From CAZADS01 sp964483985 (GTDB taxonomy: Bacteria; Pseudomonadota; Alphaproteobacteria; Thalassobaculales; Thalassobaculaceae): 15,549 nucleotides of DNA. The notes beneath the pieces are model-generated. The model was not told the origin of the DNA, searched no databases, and saw nothing but the letters and a program-made list of their open reading frames with translations. Below are positions 1-7,369 of this stretch, one piece after another. Location: the NCBI GenBank assembly GCA_964483985.1, contig CAZADS010000051.1:1-15549 (forward strand). The letters are read 5' to 3'. The translations under genes were made by a program, and so were the position numbers. How positions within the stretch are numbered: the first letter of the stretch is position 1; each line of letters begins with the position of its first letter.

Positions 1-540
1 CATTTTAACTGCTGCAGTATTGGTAGCTGCAACAAAACCTGTCATTACGCCACAACCAATCAACGCAGCCCGATCAAGAGGCATGTCTTTTCGTATTTTA
101 ACAACAGCATTTTCATGAACTAGCATCTGTTCAGCGAACGACGAAAGGTTGAACCCTGTATGTAATTGTTCTGGTTTTTCCCATTCTAATCGTCGGGCTT
201 TCCCTGGGGGCATTTTAACATCGGTATTAGTACAAATCACTGTTCTACCTGAAGTACAATTCTCGCAAGTGCCACAAAAGACAGACAGACAAGTGACTAC
301 GTGATCACCCGGCTGAACATAGGAAACCTCAGATCCAACAGCTTCAATGATTCCTGCGGACTCATGACCAAGAACCACTGGGAGGGGATGAGGATAAAGA
401 CCTTCAATAAAATGCAAATCGGAATGGCAAAGGCCTGCGACAGCTGTCCGGATTAGCACTTCGTGCGCTTGCGGTTTTCGAACGCTAATATCTTCGATAA
501 TCAATGGCGTATTTGGTTCGTAAAGAACAGCTGCCTTCAT
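1..540 (-). CDS. Zinc-dependent alcohol dehydrogenase, partial (N-terminal 180 residues)
   Basis: Medium-chain (MDR) zinc alcohol dehydrogenase, an NAD(P)-dependent enzyme that interconverts an alcohol and its aldehyde or ketone. The gene starts with ATG at 540 and runs off the left edge. AAGGA (minus strand, 552-548) lies 7 nt upstream, a near-ideal ribosome site. Catalytic zinc ligands are visible: C38 in GLCHSD, H59-E60 in GHE, and C163 in IGCGVMTG. A full structural-zinc lobe C89-x2-C92-x2-C95-x7-C103 is present, so the fold is the complete two-zinc type close to class III/AdhC enzymes. The nucleotide-binding domain lies outside the window. It is the last gene seen in a five-gene minus-strand block after a 98-bp gap, so it may oxidise or reduce an intermediate of that block. 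The substrate cannot be told from sequence. The family call is firm; formaldehyde versus general alcohol use is open. Confidence 0.93.
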   Translation of the reverse strand, partial: MKAAVLYEPNTPLIIEDISVRKPQAHEVLIRTAVAGLCHSDLHFIEGLYPHPLPVVLGHESAGIIEAVGSEVSYVQPGDHVVTCLSVFCGTCENCTSGRTVICTNTDVKMPPGKARRLEWEKPEQLHTGFNLSSFAEQMLVHENAVVKIRKDMPLDRAALIGCGVMTGFVAATNTAAVKM

Positions 541-572
541 GATGTTATCCTTATCCGGTCCATCGTTCGTTA

Positions 573-588
573 GGCATTATCGAATGCC
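573..588. other. 6-bp hairpin between CoA-transferase and alcohol dehydrogenase genes
   Basis: GGCATT-ATCG-AATGCC is a perfect 6-bp stem with a 4-nt loop in the 98-bp gap between two co-directional genes. Neither strand has a T-run after the stem, so it is not a standard intrinsic terminator. It could be an RNA-processing or mRNA-stability element, or chance. Confidence 0.3.
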
Positions 589-638
589 AGGTCGCCTAGA
601 TTAAATGGGAAATACAAAACCGTAATTTAAAATTTTTC

Positions 639-2195
639 TCAAATAATTAATTCACGCAAGCCCATCGGTCCATCTTTGAAAAGGCGTTTGTCCATCTTTG
701 TCAGATTATCCGATATTTGAACATTAAACCCTATTTGATCCAAGACGTCTTGCCGCAAACGAACACCAGATGCAATTTCGGTGACCATAAAGCCACTTGG
801 TGTCATCCTAAAAACAGCTCTCTCGGTGACAAACAACGTCTCTTGTCCTTTTTCCCAACCTAGACGTCCATTGTAGCTGATTTGCTGCACAGAGTTAACG
901 AATTTTTTTATGCGGCCCTCCCTGTTAATCTTTATACCATCGGGCTTAATATCGATATCCAAACCACCACCGGTGAGTGTCCCGCTAAAGACAATCCTCT
1001 TTGCATTTTGTGTAATGTCTATAAACCCGCCGGCTCCGTCGTTGCGTTCTCCAAAACGAGTTACATTAACGTTACCGAAGGCATCTACTTCAGCAAATGA
1101 AACAAATGCTATATCAAGTCCGCCCCCGTCATAAAAATCGAACATATATGCTTGATCCAAAATCACTCGGGGGTTTACAGCCGATCCAAAATATAATCCT
1201 TGACCGGGCACACCGCCAACAACGCCCGCCTCAATAGTAAGATTAATACAACTGTCAGCCTCTTCTTCTGCCAACACATTTGGTATAGCAGCGGAGATCC
1301 CGACTCCAAGATTAACTACTGCTCCAGCGGTAAGCTCTAATGCTGCGCGCCGAGCAATTAAACGGCGAATGTCTAAGGCGTCAGGTTTAATCATTTGCGC
1401 TGGACGTTCCAATGCACCGCAAAGGCTCGGGTCAAATTTAACAGCGTAATTTTGATTTTGTTCCGGCTCCAGCACATAATGGTCAATCAAAAACGTTGGA
1501 ATACGAGCAATCTGGGGATGTAAGGTTCCTCTTTTTGAAATACGCTCTACCTGGCAAACAACTTTTCCCGCGGAATTGTGCGCAGCTAATGCAATTGAAA
1601 GCGCATCCAATGTTGCTGCTTCATGTTCCAGACTCACATGACCATCCTCGTCCACCGTCGTTCCTCTAATTAACGCCAAGTTAGGTGAAGGGGCTTTATA
1701 AAAAAGATATTCCCCACCATCCAACTCAATAACTTCTATTAATGGTTCGACGGTAACGCTATTCATGCGTCCACCTTCCTGACGAGGATCTATATAGGTA
1801 TGGAGTCCCACATGACTAATTACTCCTGGTTGCCCTCCTGCCATTGCCCTATACAGTTGGCACATTACTCCTTGGGGAAAGTTATAAGCTTCTATCTCGT
1901 TAGCAACGATTAACTCCCGCATGAACGGAAGTTGTAATCCGAAATTCCCTCCGATAACCCGCTTTATAAGTCCTTTGTGTACCAAATGGTTTAAACCTCG
2001 ATCATGGACAGCGCCTATTCCTGTCGTATGAAGTATGGTTAAAAATTTTGGATGCTGATCACGGATAAAACGTTCGCCAATTTCCGACAAAATAGATTCG
2101 GCAACACCCATACCGGCCGAACCGCCGACAATAACTGTATCTCCGTCATTTACTATGGCGGCAGCGTCCGCTGCGGAGATTAGATCAATGCTCAT
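639..2195 (-). CDS. Family I acyl-CoA:carboxylate CoA-transferase (YdiF / propionate CoA-transferase type)
   Basis: Moves CoA from an acyl-CoA such as acetyl-CoA to a free carboxylate, activating an acid without ATP; cytosolic. The 518-residue length fits the fused alpha+beta subunit class (E. coli YdiF, clostridial propionate CoA-transferase). The N-terminal half carries the glycine-rich segment VIVGGSAGMG (about 22-30). The C-terminal half carries the catalytic signature TIEAGVVGGVP, in which Glu322 is the expected residue forming the glutamyl-CoA thioester. ATG at 2195 lies 10 bp after the enoyl-CoA hydratase stop, with no strong Shine-Dalgarno, which suggests translational coupling. Pairing with a crotonase implies the acid is activated and then processed as a 2-enoyl-CoA. 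The natural acid (acetate, propionate, a hydroxy or sugar acid) cannot be decided. No truncation or missing key residue is seen. Confidence 0.92.
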   Translation of the reverse strand: MSIDLISAADAAAIVNDGDTVIVGGSAGMGVAESILSEIGERFIRDQHPKFLTILHTTGIGAVHDRGLNHLVHKGLIKRVIGGNFGLQLPFMRELIVANEIEAYNFPQGVMCQLYRAMAGGQPGVISHVGLHTYIDPRQEGGRMNSVTVEPLIEVIELDGGEYLFYKAPSPNLALIRGTTVDEDGHVSLEHEAATLDALSIALAAHNSAGKVVCQVERISKRGTLHPQIARIPTFLIDHYVLEPEQNQNYAVKFDPSLCGALERPAQMIKPDALDIRRLIARRAALELTAGAVVNLGVGISAAIPNVLAEEEADSCINLTIEAGVVGGVPGQGLYFGSAVNPRVILDQAYMFDFYDGGGLDIAFVSFAEVDAFGNVNVTRFGERNDGAGGFIDITQNAKRIVFSGTLTGGGLDIDIKPDGIKINREGRIKKFVNSVQQISYNGRLGWEKGQETLFVTERAVFRMTPSGFMVTEIASGVRLRQDVLDQIGFNVQISDNLTKMDKRLFKDGPMGLRELII

Positions 2196-2205
2196 TTATT
2201 CAGTT

Positions 2206-2970
2206 CTACATTCCGGTAAAACGTGGTTTGCGTTTCTCTACAAAAGCCGCAATTCCCTCGTCATGATCTTTTGTTTGCCAAAGTAGCATTTTACGTTCCA
2301 AGCTGAGACTCTCGTCAAGTGGTTTTTGAAAAGTCATTAAAATTTCCTCTTTTGCCATTTGAACTGCTATCGGTGAGTGTTCAGCTATTGAAGAAGCAAT
2401 GCTCACCGCTCTTTCAATAGTATTTTGGATTGGCACCACCTCTAATGCCAAACCCCAATCCAGCGCCGTCTGAGCATTAATATACTCTCCCGTAAGGATC
2501 ATCATCATCGCTCTGGTTTTACCTATTAATCGAGGAAGCCGTTGGGTGCCGCCATCACCTGGAAAGGCCGCTATTTTTATTTCCGGCATGCCAAATCTAG
2601 CGTTTTCTCCCGCCACAACGATGTCACAAAGTAATGTCAATTCGCATCCACCGCCGAGAGCATATCCATTAACAGCGGCAATTAAGGGTTTTTTAAAGTT
2701 CTCGATAGTTTTCCAAGCTCTAAGCCTTTTAGCTTCAGCAAACATAGGAATTCCCTCATCTGGCATCTCCTTTATATCCGCTCCAGCAGAAAATGCTCTC
2801 TGATTACCTGTCAAAATCACTACTCGAGTCTGGTCATCCTCATTTAGGGCAGATAACAAGTTACCAAGGCCAATCAAAAGTTCCTTGCTTAGGGCATTCA
2901 ATGCTTTTGGACGATTTAGAGAAATGAGAGTTACATGCCGCTCTGGATTTGATACTTTGAGAACTTCCAT
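2206..2970 (-). CDS. Enoyl-CoA hydratase / crotonase-family protein
   Basis: Crotonase-fold enzyme of 254 residues, the usual length, most likely adding water across a 2-enoyl-CoA double bond. Both catalytic glutamates of true hydratases are present with the right 20-residue spacing: E110 in GGGCE and E130 in FGMPE. The oxyanion-hole segments AFSAGADIKEM (about 59-69) and ALGGGCE (104-110) are intact, followed by the typical FPGDGGTQRLPR stretch. Keeping both Glu argues for hydratase rather than isomerase or dehalogenase activity. ATG at 2970 has AAGGA 8 nt upstream. It lies 37 bp after the aldo/keto reductase gene and 10 bp before the CoA-transferase gene, which its product would logically follow in a pathway. 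The acyl chain acted on is unknown. Confidence 0.93.
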   Translation of the reverse strand: MEVLKVSNPERHVTLISLNRPKALNALSKELLIGLGNLLSALNEDDQTRVVILTGNQRAFSAGADIKEMPDEGIPMFAEAKRLRAWKTIENFKKPLIAAVNGYALGGGCELTLLCDIVVAGENARFGMPEIKIAAFPGDGGTQRLPRLIGKTRAMMMILTGEYINAQTALDWGLALEVVPIQNTIERAVSIASSIAEHSPIAVQMAKEEILMTFQKPLDESLSLERKMLLWQTKDHDEGIAAFVEKRKPRFTGM

Positions 2971-3007
2971 TTCTACATTCCTTCTATACGTCCAGTTAAT
3001 GAAATAT

Positions 3008-4000
3008 TTATTCCGGCAATTTTACTAGTCCATCATTGTGCAAATCAGACCAAAAGCTTATCGGTATGGGCTGAGACATTAATTTTATTATATGTTCAAC
3101 CTGCTCCTTTGTTCTCATTCCTGGTAATACGGAAGAAACCGAAGGGTGTCTCAAAGGAAATTTTAAAGCTGCCGCGGCCAAGGACACACCATGAGAGCAA
3201 CAAATATCTTCTAGCCGTTTAACCTTATTAAGAATTTGACTAGACGGGGCCTTGTCAAAATAAGTACCTTTACCCTGTGAACCAGTCGCAAGAATACCAG
3301 AATTAAATGGCGCCCCAATAATCACTCCTATATTGCGTCGTTTACAAACAGAAAGCAAAGCAGGCAAACCTTTTTGCTCTATGAGCGTAAAACGTCCCGC
3401 AAGCAGAATGCAATCAAGGTCAACTTCGTTTAAAATCGCAAGGCAAATAGTTGCGGAATTAACGCCAACACCAATGGCTTTGATACACCCCTCACTTTGC
3501 AACTGCAATAAAGCAGGAATAGCTTCATTTACCACCGTTTGAAATCCTGCCGGATTTTTTTTATCTAATTGATTGGGATAACCGGGATCGTGGATCAAGG
3601 CTATATCTATTCGACCTAACCGGTCGAGACTTTGTTCTATAGAGCGAAGGATACTGTCACGACGATAATCCCTTATAGTGATGGGCAAGTTTCGATTTCC
3701 ATTAGAAGATTGCGTGGGAGCATCCACCCAATATTGGCCTACCTTCGTGGACAAAATACAATTGGCATCTTTTCGCTTATGGAGCAAAGTTTTCAACATT
3801 TTTTCACCCTTGCCATCGCCATAAAGTGGAGCAGTGTCGAAATAACGAATGCCTAAGTCAAAACCTTTAATAAGAGCATCAATTGAAATTTTTTCATTCA
3901 ACTCTCCATAGAGACCACCTACCACAGAACCCCCGAAGCCCAATTCGGTAAGATTCAAGCCGGTATTACCCAACGTTCTAACTTCAAGTGAAATAGCCAA
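3008..4000 (-). CDS. Aldo/keto reductase (D-threo-aldose / L-galactose 1-dehydrogenase-like)
   Basis: NAD(P)-dependent (beta/alpha)8-barrel oxidoreductase. The opening EVRTLGNTGLNLTELGFGG and the FDTAPLYG segment match the subgroup holding D-threo-aldose 1-dehydrogenase, L-galactose dehydrogenase and pyridoxal 4-dehydrogenase. Counting from the upstream ATG at 4063, the AKR tetrad is D76, Y81 (in LYGDG), K107 (STKVG) and H158 (ALIHDPG). I place the start at TTG 4000: AAGGA lies 7 nt upstream, and translation then begins a few residues before the conserved N-terminus. The ATG at 4063 adds 21 residues of unusual composition and has no clear Shine-Dalgarno. Placed between an epimerase and a crotonase, it suggests a sugar-like or lactone-forming substrate, but this is inference. 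Alternative: a general AKR of unknown specificity. Confidence 0.88.
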   Translation of the reverse strand: MAISLEVRTLGNTGLNLTELGFGGSVVGGLYGELNEKISIDALIKGFDLGIRYFDTAPLYGDGKGEKMLKTLLHKRKDANCILSTKVGQYWVDAPTQSSNGNRNLPITIRDYRRDSILRSIEQSLDRLGRIDIALIHDPGYPNQLDKKNPAGFQTVVNEAIPALLQLQSEGCIKAIGVGVNSATICLAILNEVDLDCILLAGRFTLIEQKGLPALLSVCKRRNIGVIIGAPFNSGILATGSQGKGTYFDKAPSSQILNKVKRLEDICCSHGVSLAAAALKFPLRHPSVSSVLPGMRTKEQVEHIIKLMSQPIPISFWSDLHNDGLVKLPE

Positions 4001-4012
4001 AAACCATTCCTT
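3998..4012 (-). promoter_or_regulatory. Ribosome binding site deciding a TTG start for the aldo/keto reductase
   Basis: On the minus strand AAGGA (4012-4008) is followed by a 7-nt spacer and TTG (4000-3998), in frame and just before the conserved family N-terminus. The upstream ATG at 4063 has no comparable site. Confidence 0.55.
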
Positions 4013-4104
4013 TAAATCATTTCTTTGGAATTTCCCTGATTTTTGATTTGACCAAGATCCCATTAGTTATCTACGAAGATTAGCTGTTTTGTTGTTCTAA
4101 AATG

Positions 4105-5004
4105 TCATTCTTCTAATTTTCGACGAAGATCGTGCACTGCTCGAAAACCCAAATGTTTTTCGGCATGGGTTAAATCATACAGAGGGGCAAAAGGATTATT
4201 TTTATATACTAAAGGCGATCTTACCTCGGTTATTAATCCCGTCTTAGTTCTAAGCCTCTCTATAGTTGCCTGTGGGGCCAACGTGTTTGGCCCGCAGATA
4301 AAATAAGGACCGAAACCGGGATCTGGCAAATCCAAGGCTTGGCGATAGGCGATGGCTAAATCTCTGGGATCTACGTAATGCCATATAGCACCTCCTCCTG
4401 CAGGTTTGCTTCCACCAGCTTGCGGTCCAGAATATAGGTCTGGGTTTTTCGATCGCGCTCTAACCTCACCTTCCAATTCGGGGTATAATACAAAAACCGG
4501 ACGCATCACTACGATCTCAAAGGAATTTTTATCCATGAAACTCTGAGCAGTCTCCTCGCACAATTTTTTACTTAATGCGTATGGATCCGTAGGCCGACGA
4601 GGATGCTTAAAATCAATGGGAAGATAGTCCGGTGGAATCATTGAACCGGAGAGGACCGTATAGCCAACAACCGAGTCACTAGAGGTAACAATTACCCGCT
4701 TTACACCTGCTTCTTCGGCGGCTGTCAAAACGTTCCAAGTGCCGGTTACGTTTGTATGAACTATATCACTTCCGGTACCACTCCAGATATTAGGGATAGC
4801 AGCTATTTGTATCACCGCATCAACTCCCTGGCATGCCGCCCTAACAGCATCGAGATTCAATATGCTGTCTCTGATATGGGGAATTCCATTTTTATCTGGT
4901 AGAATGTCCAGTCCCGAAAGTTGATAACTTCCTTTCAACTCTTGGACGACATAATCGCCCATCAAACCGCCCGCGCCGGTCACTAATACTTTTTTCAGTC
5001 GCAT
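4105..5004 (-). CDS. NAD-dependent epimerase/dehydratase (extended SDR)
   Basis: Extended short-chain dehydrogenase fold of 299 residues acting on a sugar, sugar nucleotide or related alcohol with bound NAD(P). The Rossmann motif TGAGGLMG is at residues 9-16. The catalytic serine lies in TSSDSVVGY (about 107-115), and the YxxxK pair is Y142 and K146 in PYALSKKLCEE. A GGGAIWHYVDPRDLA segment near 207-221 resembles the substrate-loop region of uronate dehydrogenase and epimerase types. ATG 5004 follows GGGGG at 5-nt spacing. It is the promoter-proximal gene of the minus-strand block, divergent from the MetE-like gene across 149 bp. It may be a dehydrogenase or epimerase for the compound later activated by the CoA-transferase; the exact reaction is not determinable. 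All core residues look intact. Confidence 0.87.
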   Translation of the reverse strand: MRLKKVLVTGAGGLMGDYVVQELKGSYQLSGLDILPDKNGIPHIRDSILNLDAVRAACQGVDAVIQIAAIPNIWSGTGSDIVHTNVTGTWNVLTAAEEAGVKRVIVTSSDSVVGYTVLSGSMIPPDYLPIDFKHPRRPTDPYALSKKLCEETAQSFMDKNSFEIVVMRPVFVLYPELEGEVRARSKNPDLYSGPQAGGSKPAGGGAIWHYVDPRDLAIAYRQALDLPDPGFGPYFICGPNTLAPQATIERLRTKTGLITEVRSPLVYKNNPFAPLYDLTHAEKHLGFRAVHDLRRKLEE

Positions 5005-5153
5005 TCATACCCCCAGTAAGAAATTAATTGTCCAAATCACAAATGCCTTCACCTAATGACCAAGTTTCTATAAATTTCTTTAAAGCACACATTCATTTTC
5101 GTACCCAACGCCTATTAAAAACAAGATATCGGTAAATACAAAGAAGAATTGAA

Positions 5154-6314
5154 ATGTCATCGCAAACCAGAATTATCACGACCCACGCTGGAAGCTTACC
5201 CAGGCCAAATCAACTAACGAATATTTATGCCAATCGTGTGGCTGGTCAACCAATTGATGAAAACGATTTAAAAGACCAAGTCTCAAAAGCTACAAGGTGG
5301 GTAGTTTCCAAACAATTGGAATCGGGTATTGATATACCTAACAATGGTGAACAAGCCCGAGAAGCATTTTTTTTATACGTGAGGCGTAGAATGACCGGGT
5401 TCAGTGGTCAGGGAAAACGAAAACCATGGCGTGATCTTTTGGATTATCCAGAATTTGCCGAAGTTAGCCGCTTAAGTTTTGCATCAAAAAAAATGGTTAG
5501 CAACAGAGAACCTCCTTTAGCAACCGGGGATGTCAAACACATAGATCCATTAGCCAACCTCCATGAAATTAACGAATTAAAGGGCATTATAGACGAAAGC
5601 GACTCAGGCTTTCAGGACGCCTTCATAACAGCACCTAGCCCAGGAATGCTCGCCACAGCGATGCATAATCATTATTATGCCGATGAAGATGAATACCTAA
5701 ACGCTTTATCAGAAGCATTAAAAATAGAATACCACGCAGCAGTTCAAAACGGTTTAATTTTACAAATTGATGCTCCGGATCTAGCTATGGAAAGACACGT
5801 ATCTTTTGGTGATAGGCCGTTAGACGAATTTCTGGAATTTGCCGGGCAGGTGGTTGAAAGGATCAACCAAGCGATTCAAGGATTGCCGCAAGATCGTATA
5901 AGGCTGCATGTTTGTTGGGGAAATTATGAAGGGCCACATGATCGTGATGTGGAATTGCGGGAAATACTTCCGATTTTATTTGAGGCAAACGTGGGCGGCT
6001 TCATGCTTCCATTTGCTAATCCACGACATCAACATGAAATCAATGTATTGCGCGATATTCCTATTCGCCCAACCCAATATCTCATCGCAGGTGTAATCGA
6101 TCCACTGACAAACTTTATTGAACATCCAGAGGTAGTGGCGCAGCGACTAGAGTTAGCGGCAGAAGTTGTAGGTAATGTAGATCGTTTGCAAGCAGGAACC
6201 GATTGCGGATTTGACACTTCCGCAGGAATGGGCAGAGTAACGTCTGATATAGTTTGGGCTAAGCTCAAATCGATGCGAGAGGGCGCAGACATTGCTTCTA
6301 AGAGATTATCCTAG
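5154..6314 (+). CDS. Cobalamin-independent methionine synthase II family protein (MetE C-terminal-domain-like)
   Basis: Stand-alone TIM-barrel protein of 386 residues matching the catalytic C-terminal half of MetE; the N-terminal MetE domain is absent. It begins with the family signature THAGSLPRP (10-18). Zinc-ligand positions are kept: H252 and C254 in LHVCWGNYEGPH, and C351 in GTDCGF; the Glu ligand should fall near the region 275-285. Zinc activates a thiol for methyl or alkyl transfer. Known relatives include folate-independent core methionine synthases and epoxyalkane:coenzyme M transferases, so methionine synthesis is only one possibility. ATG 5154 has a weak upstream AAGAAG. The gene diverges from the block-1 operon, which hints at shared regulation and perhaps transfer of a methyl or alkyl group from a degradation intermediate. 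The function is inferred at family level only. Confidence 0.85.
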   Translation: MSSQTRIITTHAGSLPRPNQLTNIYANRVAGQPIDENDLKDQVSKATRWVVSKQLESGIDIPNNGEQAREAFFLYVRRRMTGFSGQGKRKPWRDLLDYPEFAEVSRLSFASKKMVSNREPPLATGDVKHIDPLANLHEINELKGIIDESDSGFQDAFITAPSPGMLATAMHNHYYADEDEYLNALSEALKIEYHAAVQNGLILQIDAPDLAMERHVSFGDRPLDEFLEFAGQVVERINQAIQGLPQDRIRLHVCWGNYEGPHDRDVELREILPILFEANVGGFMLPFANPRHQHEINVLRDIPIRPTQYLIAGVIDPLTNFIEHPEVVAQRLELAAEVVGNVDRLQAGTDCGFDTSAGMGRVTSDIVWAKLKSMREGADIASKRLS

Positions 6315-6318
6315 GAAT

Positions 6319-6411
6319 TAAGCACTCCAGAAGAACCAGACTCAGTGGATTGACGTTTACAAAGATGGCAGCTACGTCCCATTCGTTATAGGCGTTGGAG
6401 ATCAAACCGAA
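6319..6411 (+). other. Short coding-like stretch, possible gene remnant
   Basis: After the MetE-like stop, about 30 codons run between two TAA stops. The last part reads as a protein-like string (WIDVYKDGSYVPFVIGVGDQ, then TE and stop). It has no start codon or ribosome site and I do not recognise a family. It could be the tail of a lost gene or chance; at this base composition 30 open codons are weak evidence. The rest of the gap 6315-6476 holds nothing else that I can support, and no terminator hairpin between the convergent genes. Confidence 0.2.
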
Positions 6412-6476
6412 TAACAAATATTATCGACATAACATTCAAGGACAATTCATAATAATAAAAGTCAGTTGACCTATCG

Positions 6477-7259
6477 CTAATCCATCACCACACCACCGCC
6501 TACGTTCAAGGCAGCGCCCGTTATTTCCTTAGATTCTGCCGATGCTAAAAAGACCGCTGCATTTGCAATATCATCTGCCCGCTGCAAACGCTGTAGAGGA
6601 ACGTTTTCTTTTGCAAATTGGGCGCCGATAGAAGCGGCTGTACCACCCTCTTTCCGAGAACGTAATTCCCAGCCTCGCCAAGCCATACCTTCCTCATTAA
6701 TAAATCCGGGACAAATTGCATTAACTCTAACCTCAGGAGCCAACTCGATAGCAATAGCACGATTAAAACCTAGGACCCCCGCCTTAGCAGCGCTATAGAC
6801 AGAATTTTCCGGCCAACCACGTTTCGCGGCTTGGGAGGACAAATTAATGATTGCTGCATCGCCTGACTCTACCAATGCCTTCGAAAACGCCTGAGTACAA
6901 AGAATAGTTCCTTTTAAATTTACAGCTAGGAGCGCATCGATAGTTTCTTCTGAAAACTCCTCTAAAAAAGCTCTGGCGCTTAGGCCAGCGTTATTAATCA
7001 GCACATTTACTACACCAAAACGATCACGTGCCTCCAACACCAATCCCTGAGCATCCGACATACTAGTTACATCACATGCGGCACCGAAAACAGGTCCAAT
7101 ACGGGATAGTGCTTTGGCAGTATCAATCGCGGCTGCTCCATCAATATCCGCGATAAGTACTTTTGCCCCCTCCCGTAAAAATGCCGCCACTATCGATCGA
7201 CCTATCCCAGCAGCGCCTCCTGTGACCACTACAGCCCGACCATCCAAACGTCGATTCAT
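6477..7259 (-). CDS. Short-chain dehydrogenase/reductase (SDR)
   Basis: Classical SDR of 260 residues that oxidises or reduces a hydroxyl/keto group with NAD(P). From ATG 7259, the cofactor motif TGGAAGIG is near residues 13-20 and LINNAG near 87-92. The catalytic serine is in NLSSQ (about 139-143), and Y155 and K159 lie in YSAAK. A D-rich turn after beta-2 (IADIDG) favours NAD over NADP, as is usual when an acidic residue follows that strand. The C-terminus GGGVVMD is typical. I chose ATG 7259, with GGAG 9 nt upstream; an adjacent GTG at 7262 would add one residue. It is transcribed alone, convergent with the MetE-like gene and divergent from the aminotransferase gene across about 110 bp. 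The substrate is unknown. Confidence 0.9.
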   Translation of the reverse strand: MNRRLDGRAVVVTGGAAGIGRSIVAAFLREGAKVLIADIDGAAAIDTAKALSRIGPVFGAACDVTSMSDAQGLVLEARDRFGVVNVLINNAGLSARAFLEEFSEETIDALLAVNLKGTILCTQAFSKALVESGDAAIINLSSQAAKRGWPENSVYSAAKAGVLGFNRAIAIELAPEVRVNAICPGFINEEGMAWRGWELRSRKEGGTAASIGAQFAKENVPLQRLQRADDIANAAVFLASAESKEITGAALNVGGGVVMD

Positions 7260-7369
7260 CACAGCTTTCTCCCAAAAAAATGCTCTAAAACCTTTACTTA
7301 CTATATTCTAAAAACTAAGACTATTTTGAATAAATAATAACTCCAGAACTCACTTTTAAGAACTAATTT

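Noticed and set aside
882..1134. Plus-strand ORFs of 72-74 codons opposite the CoA-transferase
   Set aside because: They are antisense shadows of a 518-residue gene with intact catalytic motifs; their translations show no domain.
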